A DNA stretch of 64,000 bases from Microbacterium atlanticum (GCF_015277815.1 NZ_CP063813.1:2108001-2172000), one strand, 5' to 3'. Counted from the stretch's first letter, positions 40,861-49,654 are shown. Notes: a model not told the origin generated them from the sequence alone. Made by a program: numbers and translations.

Positions 40861-42015
40861 ATGCTGTACCTCGACAACGCGGCCACCACCCCGGTGCGAC
40901 CCGAGGTGCTCGAGGCGATGATGCCGTACCTCACCCGCTGGTACGGCAATCCGTCGAGCCACCACACCGTCGGCGAGGCCGCCGCCGAGGCCCTCGCCGA
41001 TGCCCGCGCCCGCGTGGCTCGCGTGCTCGGGCTGCGGCCGGCCGACGTCGTCTTCACCTCGGGCGGCACCGAGGCGAACAATCTCGCGATCAAGGGGACC
41101 GCGATCGCGGCGGCGCAGCGCCGTGAGGATGGACGCGTCCACGTCATCACGACGCCGATCGAGCACGAGTCGGTGCTCGAATCGGTCGCGTACCTGGAGC
41201 GCGTGCACGGCTGCGCGGTGACGCGGGTGCCGGTCGACGCGCACGGACGAGTGGACCCGGATGCCGTCGCCGATGCGCTGCGCGACGACACGGCGCTGGT
41301 CACCCTGGGGTACGCCAACAACGAGGTGGGCACGGTGCAGGATGCCGTCGCCCTCGGGAAGCTCCTCCGCGACCGGCGCGTGCCGCTGCACCTCGACGCC
41401 GTGCAGGCGGCCGGATGGCTGCCGCTGTCGGCGGACGAGCTGGGCTGCGACGCGATCTCGCTCGCCGGCCACAAGCTCGGCGCTCCCAAAGGAACCGGCG
41501 TCCTGGGGATCCGCGGCCGGATACCGCTCGAGCCGCTGCTGCACGGCGGGGGGCAGGAGCGCGGCCGCCGCAGCGGCACGCAGGACGTCGCCGGCGCAGT
41601 CGGTCTCGCGACCGCACTGGAGCTGGCCGAATCCGACCGGGTCGAGGCATCCGCCCGCGTGAGCGCGCTGCGGGACCGGTTCATCGCCCGCGTGCTCGAG
41701 ACCGTGCCGTCGGCGCGCCTCACCGGCGACCCCGTGCACCGGCTCCCCGGCACGGCCAGCTTCACGTTCGCCGGCACCAGCGGCGAGGCGGTGCTGCTCG
41801 AGCTGGAGCGACGGGGGGTGGTGTCATCCAGCGGATCGGCCTGCGCCGCGGGCAGTGACGAGCCGTCGCACGTCCTGGTCGCCTTGGGCGTCGCCCCCGA
41901 GGTCGCGCAGACCGCGGTGCGCTTCACCTTCCCTCGATGGCTGAACGCCTCGCTGGATGCCGTCGCCGACGCGGTCGCCGCCTCCGTCGCGGCCGTCGCC
42001 GAGCCGGGACGCTGA
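40861..42015 (+). CDS. NifS-like cysteine desulfurase of the NAD operon
   Basis: PLP enzyme removing sulfur from cysteine, probably to build the NadA [4Fe-4S] cluster. 384 aa from ATG 40861 (MLYLDNAATTP); an ATG at 40816 overlaps nadC and is less likely. The PLP lysine is in SLAGHKLGAPKG and the catalytic cysteine in SSSGSACAAGS. It is the last gene of nrtR-nadA-nadB-nadC-nifS, the position nifS holds in corynebacteria. Confidence 0.92.
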   Translation: MLYLDNAATTPVRPEVLEAMMPYLTRWYGNPSSHHTVGEAAAEALADARARVARVLGLRPADVVFTSGGTEANNLAIKGTAIAAAQRREDGRVHVITTPIEHESVLESVAYLERVHGCAVTRVPVDAHGRVDPDAVADALRDDTALVTLGYANNEVGTVQDAVALGKLLRDRRVPLHLDAVQAAGWLPLSADELGCDAISLAGHKLGAPKGTGVLGIRGRIPLEPLLHGGGQERGRRSGTQDVAGAVGLATALELAESDRVEASARVSALRDRFIARVLETVPSARLTGDPVHRLPGTASFTFAGTSGEAVLLELERRGVVSSSGSACAAGSDEPSHVLVALGVAPEVAQTAVRFTFPRWLNASLDAVADAVAASVAAVAEPGR

Positions 42016-42080
42016 CGGTCGCCCGGACCGGCCGCCACCCCGCGGGCAGGGTCACCCCGCCGCGCCCATAGGATCGGACG

Positions 42081-43034
42081 GTGACCCCCGCCGTGACCGT
42101 CATCGTCCCGGGCTACGACGTGGCGGCGTACGCCGTCGAGGCATTGGACTCCCTTCGTGCGCAGACGCGCACCGACTGGGTCGCCGTGCTCGTCGACGAC
42201 GCCTCGAACGACGACACCGGGAAGCTGTTCGAAGCCGCCGCGGTGACGGATCAGCGCTTCCAGGTGGTCCACCACCGGGAGCAGCGAGGGCTGGGCGCGG
42301 CGCGCAACACCGGGCTGGACCTCGTGCGCACGCCGTTCGTCGGCTTCCTCGACGCCGACGACCGGCTCACGCCGCGCGCGCTCGAGCTGCTGGTCGGCAC
42401 CGTCGACGCCAGCGGCAGCGACTTCGCGCTCGGCGCCTATGTGCGCCTGCGGCCGGACTCCGCGGGCGGATACGAGGCGGGAAGCGTGCAGCCGTGGGTC
42501 GCCGCCGCGACCGACCCCGCGCGCGTGGGCGCGACGCTCGCGGATCACCCGGACGCCTCGGGCAACATCGTCGCCTGGTCGAAGGTGAGCCGCGTCGACC
42601 TGTGGCGGCGCACCGGCTTGCGCTTCCCGGTCGGCAAGGCGTACGAGGACCAGGTCGTCGCTCAGCACATGTACACCCGCGCCCGCGCCTTCGACGTCAT
42701 CCCGGACGTCGTGGTCGAGTGGCGGGAGCGCGCCGACGGCTCGTCCATCACCCAGCACAAGAGCGCACTGCCGGTGCTGCGCGACTATCTCGAGGCCCTC
42801 TCGGGCGGGATCGAGGTCCTGGACGCCGCGGGCGAGCAGCGGGCGGCGGCATCCCGCGTCCGTCTCATCGCGGGGATGGACCTGCCCGCGCTCGTGGACA
42901 TCGCGCGTGACCATCCCGAGCCGCTGTACCGCCGCGAGCTCGGGGCGTTCGCGCGGACGCTGGCCGCCCGCGCCGACGCGGCGGCCCTGCCCGACAGCGC
43001 CAGGATCGCGCTGGCCGCCGCGGCGCTGTGGTGA
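42081..43034 (+). CDS. Family 2 glycosyltransferase
   Basis: 317-aa soluble GT-A enzyme. The N-terminal VTVIVPGYDVAAYAVEALDS and DDASNDDTGKLFE bind the nucleotide sugar. The DXD-type motif is FLDADDRLTP. The acceptor-side region holds KAYEDQVVAQHMY. The C-terminal 90 residues are helical. Start GTG at 42081; -10 box TAGGAT (42069-42074) ends 6 nt before it, so the message should be leaderless. Acceptor unknown. It is convergent with the ABC exporter across 15 bp. Confidence 0.88.
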   Translation: MTPAVTVIVPGYDVAAYAVEALDSLRAQTRTDWVAVLVDDASNDDTGKLFEAAAVTDQRFQVVHHREQRGLGAARNTGLDLVRTPFVGFLDADDRLTPRALELLVGTVDASGSDFALGAYVRLRPDSAGGYEAGSVQPWVAAATDPARVGATLADHPDASGNIVAWSKVSRVDLWRRTGLRFPVGKAYEDQVVAQHMYTRARAFDVIPDVVVEWRERADGSSITQHKSALPVLRDYLEALSGGIEVLDAAGEQRAAASRVRLIAGMDLPALVDIARDHPEPLYRRELGAFARTLAARADAAALPDSARIALAAAALW

Positions 43035-43049
43035 CCGGGACGAAGCGGC

Positions 43050-45074
43050 TCAGTGGTCGGGGGTCCGGTCGCCGATGACGGCCGGGCGGATGCCGCGCTC
43101 CTCGAGCTCGGCAGCGGTCAGCGTCAAAGGTTCATCGGGCGCGGTGTCGGCGCGTCGCTCCGGGTGATCGGCCGGCGGCTCCGCGCCCTCCGCCTCGAGG
43201 ATGCGGGTGGTCGCGAGCTGCTGCGCGGCGAGCTCGGCGTACAGGCCGCCGGCGGCCAGCAGCGACGCGTGCGTGCCGGACTCGACGATGCGCCCCGCCT
43301 CGACGACGTGGATCACGTCGGCATCGATCACCGTCGACAGCCGGTGTGCGATCGACAGGGTCGTGCGGCCGCGGGCGGCGGCATCCAGCGCCTCCTGCAC
43401 CACTCGCTCGGACACCGTGTCGAGCGCGGACGTCGCCTCGTCCAGCAGGAGCACCGGGGGATCCTTCAGCAGCACGCGGGCGATCGCGATCCGCTGCTTC
43501 TCGCCCCCCGACAGCCGGTACCCGCGCTCGCCGACCACGGTGTCGTAGCCGTTCTCGAACCGCTCGATCACGTGGTGGATGTTCGCCGCCCGGCAGGCGG
43601 CCTCCAGCTCGGCGTCGGTCGCGTCGGGCTTGGCGTAGCGCAGGTTCTCGCGGATCGTGGCGTGGAAGAGGTAGGTCTCCTGGGAGACGATGCCGACGTT
43701 GTCGACGATGGACTCCTGCCGCAGGCGCCGTACGTCCTCACCCGCGAAGAGGACGGACCCCCCGGATGCCTCGTACAGCCGCGGCGTCAGGTACAGCACG
43801 GTCGTCTTGCCGGCGCCGGACGGCCCGACGAACGCGACATGCTGGCCCGGATCGGCCACGAACGAGACGCCCTGGAGCGTGGCGCGGGCCTCGGGCGCGG
43901 CATCCGGATACCGGAAGACCACATCGCGGAACTCGATGCGGCCGACCGGCCCCGGCGCCTGCGAGACGTCGATCGCGTCGGGCGCGTCCTTGATCGCGGG
44001 CACGAGGTCGAGGTACTCGAAGATGCGGGCGAACAGCGCCGCCGAGGTCTGCAGGTCCAGGGAGACGCGCATCAGCCCCATCAGGGGCATGAGCAGGCGT
44101 GCCTGGACGGTCGTGAAGGCGACGATCGTGCCGGCAGTGATCGCGTCGGTGCCGGTGCCGATGAGATAGCCCGACACCAGGTAGATGATCGCCGGGACGC
44201 TGGCCATGATGACCTGCACCACCGCGAAGAAGCCCTGCCCGCTCATGGCGCGGCGCACCTGCAGGCGGACCTGGTTGACGTTCTCGTCGGCGTAGCGGGC
44301 CGATTCCGTGCGCTGCCGGTTGAAGGACTTCGACAGCAGGATGCCCGAGACGCTCAGGGTCTCCTGCGTGATCGACGTCAGCTCCGACAGCGACTCCTGC
44401 GTCTCGCCGGCGATGCGCGCGCGCACCTGCCCGACGCGACGCTGCACGATGATGAGGAACGGCATCAGCACGACCGCGATGATCGTGAGCCGCCAGTCGA
44501 TGAGGATCATGGCGACCAGCGACGCGACGACCGTGACGGTGTTGCCGAGGATGCTCGTCACCGTATTGGTGAGCACGCCCGACACGCCGCCGACGTCGTT
44601 CTGCAGACGGGACTGGATGACGCCCGTCTTGGTGCGCGTGAAGAACCCGAGCTCCATCGACTGGAGGTGGTCGAACAGCGTCACCCTGAGGTCACCGGTC
44701 ACGCGGTTGCCGACCGTGGACGTCAGCCAGGTCTGCACGACGCCGACGGCCGCCGACAGCAGGAAGAGGGCGATCATGGCCAGGACCAGCTGCCACAGCA
44801 GCGTCAGGTCGGGCGCGGAGCCGTCGACCGGGAACAGCGCATCGTCGAAGACCCGCTGCACGAGCAGCGGCGGGATCACCGCGATCCCGGCCCCTGCCAC
44901 CACGAGCACGCCGGTGATCACGATCGAGAACGTGTACGGCCGGAAGAGCGCGACCACCCGGCGGCCCAGGTTGGGGATGCGGGGCGCCTCGGCATTGGCC
45001 TTGCGCTGGGCCTCGGTGTCGACCGGCCGGAAACCGGGGTGCCCCCCGCCGCCTCCGCCCCCGCGCATGCTCAC
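43050..45074 (-). CDS. ABC exporter, fused membrane and ATPase domains
   Basis: 674-aa half-transporter likely working as a dimer. A glycine-rich N-terminus is followed by six helices (about residues 40-340), then an NBD with Walker A GPSGAGKTT, signature LSGGEKQR, Walker B VLLLDEATSALD and H-loop SIAHRLS. The acidic C-terminal tail is about 70 residues. Lipid- or drug-exporting MsbA-like family; cargo unknown. The GTG at 45074 is favoured over ATG 45068 because -10 box TAGGCT (45081-45086) ends 6 nt upstream. Confidence 0.92.
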   Translation of the reverse strand: MSMRGGGGGGGHPGFRPVDTEAQRKANAEAPRIPNLGRRVVALFRPYTFSIVITGVLVVAGAGIAVIPPLLVQRVFDDALFPVDGSAPDLTLLWQLVLAMIALFLLSAAVGVVQTWLTSTVGNRVTGDLRVTLFDHLQSMELGFFTRTKTGVIQSRLQNDVGGVSGVLTNTVTSILGNTVTVVASLVAMILIDWRLTIIAVVLMPFLIIVQRRVGQVRARIAGETQESLSELTSITQETLSVSGILLSKSFNRQRTESARYADENVNQVRLQVRRAMSGQGFFAVVQVIMASVPAIIYLVSGYLIGTGTDAITAGTIVAFTTVQARLLMPLMGLMRVSLDLQTSAALFARIFEYLDLVPAIKDAPDAIDVSQAPGPVGRIEFRDVVFRYPDAAPEARATLQGVSFVADPGQHVAFVGPSGAGKTTVLYLTPRLYEASGGSVLFAGEDVRRLRQESIVDNVGIVSQETYLFHATIRENLRYAKPDATDAELEAACRAANIHHVIERFENGYDTVVGERGYRLSGGEKQRIAIARVLLKDPPVLLLDEATSALDTVSERVVQEALDAAARGRTTLSIAHRLSTVIDADVIHVVEAGRIVESGTHASLLAAGGLYAELAAQQLATTRILEAEGAEPPADHPERRADTAPDEPLTLTAAELEERGIRPAVIGDRTPDH

Positions 45075-45080
45075 CCCGCC

Positions 45081-45109
45081 AGCCTAATTCCGCCCGCCGA
45101 CGCTAGGCT
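45081..45109. promoter_or_regulatory. Symmetric bidirectional promoter
   Basis: AGCCTA (45081-45086) and TAGGCT (45104-45109) are perfect inverted copies separated by 17 bp. Each is a -10 box 6 nt from a start codon: GTG 45074 leftward, ATG 45116 rightward. Each occupies the position of the other's -35. Confidence 0.65.
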
Positions 45110-45115
45110 CGCTCC

Positions 45116-45319
45116 ATGACCTCGACTCCCGACCGTCCCGAGCACGACGGCAGCGATCTCGCCGAGCTGCGTGAGGAGATCGACGCGCTCAAGGCGATCC
45201 CTCACGAGGAGATCGTCAACCCGATCCCGACCGGCCTCGAGGATCGCGAGCCCGAGCCCGAGCCGACGGACGCCATCGGCTCCGAGGAGTGGGGCGATCA
45301 GGAGCGCGGCGGACGCTGA
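45116..45319 (+). CDS. Small acidic protein (67 aa)
   Basis: 67 residues, strongly acidic, with a short amphipathic helix (DLAELREEIDALKAIPHEEI) and a Glu-Pro run (DREPEPEPTD). No known domain. The start ATG at 45116 has -10 box TAGGCT 6 nt upstream. Good coding character and the divergent promoter make it a likely real gene. Function unknown. Confidence 0.7.
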   Translation: MTSTPDRPEHDGSDLAELREEIDALKAIPHEEIVNPIPTGLEDREPEPEPTDAIGSEEWGDQERGGR

Positions 45320-45336
45320 CCGCCGGCGGCTGGTCA

Positions 45337-45360
45337 CCGGCATCTCGGTCGAGATGCCGG
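45337..45360. promoter_or_regulatory. Perfect 11-bp inverted repeat before the MFS gene
   Basis: CCGGCATCTCG-GT-CGAGATGCCGG. It lies 17 bp after the stop of the 67-aa gene and 78 bp before the MFS start. Either a terminator stem without a U-run or an operator for the transporter. Confidence 0.6.
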
Positions 45361-45438
45361 GAATGCGATGTCGGAACCTGTGGTTAAGTTGGAGGCTTGC
45401 CATCCTCGGGTGGCCGACCGACCCCGAGGAGACCGTCT

Positions 45439-46968
45439 ATGGCCGCTATCGAAACGACCCCGGGCACCGGCGGCATCCCGCACGTCTCCCGCTCCACCCC
45501 CGGTGGGGCCGCCACGCTCGGCCCGCGCGAGAGCCGGGTCATCTGGCTGCTGCTCGCTGCCGCATTCGTGGCCATCCTCAACGAGACCACGATGGGCGTC
45601 GCGATCCCGCACCTCATCGTCGATCTCGGCATCACGGCCCTCGCCGCCCAGTGGCTCACCACGTCCTTCATGCTGACCATGGCGGTGGTCATCCCGATCA
45701 CCGGCTTCCTGCTGCGCCGCTTCACCACCCGCACGATGTTCGTCGCGGCGATGGGGCTGTTCTCGGCGGGCACCCTCATCGCGTTCCTTGCGCCGGGATT
45801 CCCGGTGCTCCTCGGCGCCCGCGTCGTGCAGGCCTCGGGAACGGCGATCATGATGCCCCTGCTCATGACCACGCTCATGACGGTCGTGCCCCCCGCGATC
45901 CGCGGCCGCATGATGGGCCGCGTCAGCATCGTGATCTCGCTGGCCCCCGCGATCGGCCCGACGCTGGCCGGCGCTCTCCTGAACAGCTTCGAGTGGCGCT
46001 GGATCTTCGGCGTCGTGCTGCCGATCGCGCTCGTGGCGCTGGTGGTCGGCGCCCGCTGGATCCACAACCTCGGCGAGACGACCCGTGCGCCGATCGACGT
46101 GCTCTCGGTGATCCTGTCGGCGCTGGGGTTCGGCGGCCTCGTGTTCGGGCTCAGCCAGCTGGGTGCCGGTGGTCACGGAGGCGGAGCGGATGCCGCGGCC
46201 GCCGCCGCAGCGTCGACGACCACGCTCGTCGTCTCGCTGAGCATCGGGGCCGTGGCCCTGGGCCTGTTCGGCTGGCGCCAGGTGCTCCTCCAGCGCGAGG
46301 ACGACGCGCTGCTCGACCTGCGCGTCTTCCGCAGCGCGAACTTCTCCCTGTCGATCGCGCAGTTGGCGATCATGTCGATGGCGTTCTTCGGGGCGATCAC
46401 CGTCGTGCCGCTGTACCTGCAGGACGTCCTGGGCGCCGATGCACTGACGGCGGGGCTCGTGGTGCTGCCGGGGGCCCTGGCGATGGGCCTGGCCGGTCCC
46501 GTCATCGGGCGCGTCTACGACCGGTGGGGCACCACCGTGCTGCTGGTGCCGGGAGCCGTCATCACGAGCTCGCTGCTGTGGTTCTACACCACGTTCACCA
46601 TCGACACTCCGGTATGGCTCGTCGCGATCTCGCAGACCGTGCTCTCGCTGGGGCTCGCGCTCTCGTTCACGCCGCTGTTCACCGCGTCGCTCGCCTCGCT
46701 CCAGCCGCGGTTCTACTCGTACGGGTCGGCCGTCGTCGGCACCGTGCAGCAGGTCGCCGGCGCAGCGGGCATCGCCCTCATGTTCGGCGTGATGGCCGCG
46801 GCGACCTCGACGGCGCTCGCATCGGGCGCCGGCGAGACGGCAGCCGGCGCGGCGGGCACCCACGCTGCGTTCCTCACCGCCGCGATCCTCTCGCTGCCGC
46901 TGCTGGTGGGCGCGTTCCTCATCCGCAAGCCGGCCGACCAGCCCATGGGTGCGCCGCCCGCTCACTGA
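45439..46968 (+). CDS. MFS multidrug exporter, DHA2 (14-helix) type
   Basis: 509-aa membrane antiporter. After a 30-residue cytoplasmic tail come 14 predicted helices. Family motifs are LNETTMGVAIPHL in helix 1, QWLTTSFMLTMAVVIPITG and RVVQASGTAIMMPLLMTTL. The ATG at 45439 has GAGGAG 7 nt upstream; the longer open frame from 45397 has no such site. Substrate unknown; drug or toxic-metabolite efflux is usual for the family. Confidence 0.92.
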   Translation: MAAIETTPGTGGIPHVSRSTPGGAATLGPRESRVIWLLLAAAFVAILNETTMGVAIPHLIVDLGITALAAQWLTTSFMLTMAVVIPITGFLLRRFTTRTMFVAAMGLFSAGTLIAFLAPGFPVLLGARVVQASGTAIMMPLLMTTLMTVVPPAIRGRMMGRVSIVISLAPAIGPTLAGALLNSFEWRWIFGVVLPIALVALVVGARWIHNLGETTRAPIDVLSVILSALGFGGLVFGLSQLGAGGHGGGADAAAAAAASTTTLVVSLSIGAVALGLFGWRQVLLQREDDALLDLRVFRSANFSLSIAQLAIMSMAFFGAITVVPLYLQDVLGADALTAGLVVLPGALAMGLAGPVIGRVYDRWGTTVLLVPGAVITSSLLWFYTTFTIDTPVWLVAISQTVLSLGLALSFTPLFTASLASLQPRFYSYGSAVVGTVQQVAGAAGIALMFGVMAAATSTALASGAGETAAGAAGTHAAFLTAAILSLPLLVGAFLIRKPADQPMGAPPAH

Positions 46969-46988
46969 CCCGACGTATCAGGCGTATC

Positions 46989-47013
46989 CCCCACCCCTCG
47001 ACAAGGGGTGGGG
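46989..47013 (+). terminator. Hairpin after the MFS gene
   Basis: CCCCACCCCT-CGACA-AGGGGTGGGG, a perfect 10-bp GC-rich stem 20 bp beyond the MFS stop, without a clear U-run. It also precedes the AhpD-like gene by 47 bp. Confidence 0.65.
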
Positions 47014-47060
47014 CATCGGCGATTCTGGTTGCGCCCGAGGACCGACGGGAGGCCATCGTC

Positions 47061-47657
47061 ATGATCGTCAGCACACCTGATGTCGAGGAAGCGGCGGGGC
47101 ACGCCGCCGAGATGTACGAGGCGGACCTGCGCGAGGACGGCTTCGTGTACGCCCACACCCGGGCGATGGCCGTCAACCCCGAGGCGCATCAGGCCTTCGA
47201 GGCGCTCATCCGTGCCCTCCTGCCGTCGATCGGCCTGCGCACCTATGAGCTCGCCACGCTCGGTGCCGCGCGTGCGCTGCGATCCGAGCACTGCCTCCTC
47301 GCCCACGGGCGCAAGTCGCTGCGCGCGGGCATCCTCGACGAGGACGACCTCGCCGGGCTCGTCCGCGACGGGACCGATGCCGGACTGAGCGAAGGCGACG
47401 CGGCGGTCGTCGCGTACGCGGAGCGGCTGTCGACGGATGCCGCGGCCATGACGGATGCCGACGCGCAGCGTCTGCGCGACGCGGGGTTCACCGATCGGCA
47501 GATCGTCGACATCACGCTGGCCGCCGGTGCCCGCAACTTCTTCAGCAGGTCGCTCCAGGCGCTCGCCGTGCCGGTGGAGGAGGTACCTGGACTGAGCCCG
47601 TCCCTCGCCTCCGCGCTGCGCACTCCTCGCGAGGCATCGCGTATCAGTGGTGGATGA
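47061..47657 (+). CDS. AhpD/carboxymuconolactone decarboxylase-family protein
   Basis: 198 aa, all-helical. The family core RSEHCLLAHG is at about residues 75-84. Classic AhpD has CxxC here; this protein has SxxC, so only the second cysteine remains, and disulfide-based peroxidase chemistry is doubtful. Start ATG at 47061 with GGGAGG 8 nt upstream. Its last 14 bp overlap the convergent membrane-protein gene. It is annotated in relatives as a peroxidase-related or CMD protein. Confidence 0.83.
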   Translation: MIVSTPDVEEAAGHAAEMYEADLREDGFVYAHTRAMAVNPEAHQAFEALIRALLPSIGLRTYELATLGAARALRSEHCLLAHGRKSLRAGILDEDDLAGLVRDGTDAGLSEGDAAVVAYAERLSTDAAAMTDADAQRLRDAGFTDRQIVDITLAAGARNFFSRSLQALAVPVEEVPGLSPSLASALRTPREASRISGG

Positions 47658-48153
47658 CGGCCTTCAGGAGGATGAGGACACCGCCGAACGCTGCGGTGGT
47701 GAGGGCGCTGAGGATGCGGGGCAGCCAGTGTGTGCTCCAGCGTGCCACCGCGATCCAGCCGAGCGCCCCCAGCATGACGGTGTTCACGATGAGTGCCAGC
47801 CACAGCGCGGTGCCGTCCTCGATCACGCGAGTGGTGCCCAGCAGGAGGATCACCAACGGAGGCACCGACGCGAGGAGCATCCCGCCGGACTGGCGCGTGG
47901 ACGCCCTCAGGCTCGCGCGGAGACCGGCATGTCCGTCGGTGGCAGCGAGTCGGCCGAGCGTCCCTGCGAAGACGTGCGCCGCGAAGAAGACGACGACGGT
48001 GACCGCCACCGTGACGAACGCATCGAGCGATGTGCCCGTGGACGAGCCGCTGACGACGATCATGCCCGACACCAGGATCAGACCGTAGATCGCCTCCTCT
48101 GACATGAGGATGCGCCCCACGCGCGGGGTGATGTGCAGCTGTTCGTCGGTCAT
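47644..48153 (-). CDS. Five-helix membrane protein of unknown function
   Basis: 169 aa with helices at about residues 22-38, 45-66, 89-105, 115-136 and 145-165. The N-terminal tail is TDEQLHITPRVGRILMSEE. No recognised motif. Start ATG at 48153, without a clear ribosome site. The 40-aa cysteine-tailed gene begins 157 bp upstream on the same strand and ends 34 bp before it, so the two may be one transcript. Confidence 0.72.
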   Translation of the reverse strand: MTDEQLHITPRVGRILMSEEAIYGLILVSGMIVVSGSSTGTSLDAFVTVAVTVVVFFAAHVFAGTLGRLAATDGHAGLRASLRASTRQSGGMLLASVPPLVILLLGTTRVIEDGTALWLALIVNTVMLGALGWIAVARWSTHWLPRILSALTTAAFGGVLILLKAVIHH

Positions 48154-48187
48154 CGAGGGGCGGGGAGAGGTTCGGCGGTCGCCGGGG

Positions 48188-48310
48188 TCAGCCCATGCCG
48201 CAGGCGCTGCCGCCGCAGCAGGATCCGGCCGACTCCGTGACGGTGAGGAGGTTCTTGTCGTCCGAGACGGGCGAGAGGGTGATCGGGGCGGGCTGCTGCG
48301 AAGTCGTCAT
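48188..48310 (-). CDS. 40-aa protein with cysteine-rich C-terminus
   Basis: Forty residues: a Thr/Ser/Pro-rich head (MTTSQQPAPITLSPVSDDKN), a LLTVTESAG segment and the tail SCCGGSACGMG with three cysteines. -10 box TAGCAT (48318-48323) lies 7 nt before the ATG, a leaderless layout shared with many genes here, which supports expression. The tail could bind metal or persulfide, or be modified. I recall similar short actinobacterial proteins ending in CCGG-type tails but no known role. Confidence 0.65.
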   Translation of the reverse strand: MTTSQQPAPITLSPVSDDKNLLTVTESAGSCCGGSACGMG

Positions 48311-48370
48311 GGCGTCCATGCTACCCACGCCACTGCGAACAGGCTCCCGCTCCCCTCTCACCCCGGCACG

Positions 48371-49204
48371 TCACAGCGGCGCCCCGCCGTTCTGACACGT
48401 CGGGCAGTACTGCGCCACGGTGCTCGCGAACGCAAGGTCGCGCACCGTGTCGCCGCAGACGGGGCACGCCTCTCCCGTGCGACCATGCACGCGCATCGAG
48501 GCGACTTTGGCGGCCTTGAGACCGTCGATGGGAAGGCCCGCCCGCGCGGCGATCGCTTCTCGCATGGTGGACACGGTGGCATCGAACAGCCGATCCGACT
48601 CGGCCGCGCTCAGCGCCGCGGCGTGCCGGAGTGGCGACAGCCGTGCGCGATGGAGGATCTCATCGGAGTACGCGTTGCCGATCCCCGCCATCGACTCCTG
48701 CTCCTGCAGGATCGCCTTGATCTGCTTGCGACGCCTTCCGAACGCCGCGTCGAAGCGCGCTCTGGTGAACGCGGGATCGGCAGGGTCAGGGCCGAGCTTC
48801 GCGATCGCCGGCACGTCCGTCGCCGTGCTGACGACGAAGAGCCCGATCGACACCCAGGTGCCGGCGTCCGTCACCTCCAGGGTCCTTGCTCCCGACAGCG
48901 CCAGCGCCGCCAGCGCAGGCGGCTCGTCGGCGGCCGCCGAATCGGGCGCGGCGTCATGGGTGCGCCACCTCATCCAGCCGTGGCGCCCGAGAGAGACGAC
49001 CAGGGCGCCTTCGTCGAGCGTCAGCTCGACGTGCTTGCCGTGGCGCGCCGCACCGGTGATCGAGCGCCCCGCGATGTTCGCGGGCGGCGTCCCCCGGGTC
49101 TTGACGACCCGATACTCGAGCACGTCGACCTCGCGCACCTCTCGGCCGGCCGCCTCGCTCGCGAGGAACCGGGAGAGCGCCTCCACCTCCGGCGACTCCG
49201 GCAT
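48371..49204 (-). CDS. Fpg/Nei-family DNA glycosylase
   Basis: 277-aa base-excision repair enzyme that removes oxidised bases and cuts the abasic strand. The catalytic N-terminus is MPESPEVEAL (Pro2, Glu3), the helix-two-turn-helix holds GIGNAYSDEILHRARLSP and a C-terminal zinc finger has CPVCG and YCPTCQ. The start ATG at 49204 is fixed by the need for Pro2. Pro-Glu-Ser-Pro-Glu rather than PELPE at the front favours the actinobacterial Nei-like branch over MutM. Confidence 0.93.
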   Translation of the reverse strand: MPESPEVEALSRFLASEAAGREVREVDVLEYRVVKTRGTPPANIAGRSITGAARHGKHVELTLDEGALVVSLGRHGWMRWRTHDAAPDSAAADEPPALAALALSGARTLEVTDAGTWVSIGLFVVSTATDVPAIAKLGPDPADPAFTRARFDAAFGRRRKQIKAILQEQESMAGIGNAYSDEILHRARLSPLRHAAALSAAESDRLFDATVSTMREAIAARAGLPIDGLKAAKVASMRVHGRTGEACPVCGDTVRDLAFASTVAQYCPTCQNGGAPL

Positions 49205-49250
49205 GGTGCCATCCTGCCACTCGACTCGGACAGGGTGGCTTGCTCGCACG

Positions 49251-49607
49251 TCAGACGCGGGCGGGCGGCCGGTGCGGGATGTGGTGCGGCTTCAGCGCGC
49301 CGAGGCTGCGGCCCTGATCCAGGCGGTCGATCGCCTCAGCGAGCAGTGGCTCGAGCGACGGGTACCGTGCGCAGCCGAGTCCCACCGAGACCCACACCGC
49401 CTCGTACGATCCGTCGGCGAGCTGCTCCACGTACGCGACGAGGCTGGCGGGGTCGCTCGGGGGCACGGCGCGGTCGCAGAGTCGCCAGGACCGGTCGCAC
49501 AGCGGGATGAGAACCAGTCCATGCCTGTCGGGCCGATGCGTCGCCGCCACCCGCTCGGCAACCCGGGCCGGCGTCACCGCTCGCGGACCCCCGGTCGGAT
49601 CGGTCAT
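49251..49607 (-). CDS. Small protein, paralogue of the one at 51.3 kb
   Basis: 118 aa. No known domain recognised. Start ATG at 49607 with AGGAGG 6 nt upstream; TTG 49613 is rejected. Its core (SWRLCDRAV, DPASLVAYVE, YEAVWVSVGLGCARYPSLEP) aligns with the 85-aa protein at 51253-51510. Expressed towards the glycosylase gene and divergent from hrp1 across a long inverted repeat. The alpha-beta pattern suggests a small sensor or stress protein. Confidence 0.7.
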   Translation of the reverse strand: MTDPTGGPRAVTPARVAERVAATHRPDRHGLVLIPLCDRSWRLCDRAVPPSDPASLVAYVEQLADGSYEAVWVSVGLGCARYPSLEPLLAEAIDRLDQGRSLGALKPHHIPHRPPARV

Positions 49608-49654
49608 CGTCAACCTCCTGCCGACGAAGCATCTCCCCGGTCAGCGCGGTCGCC

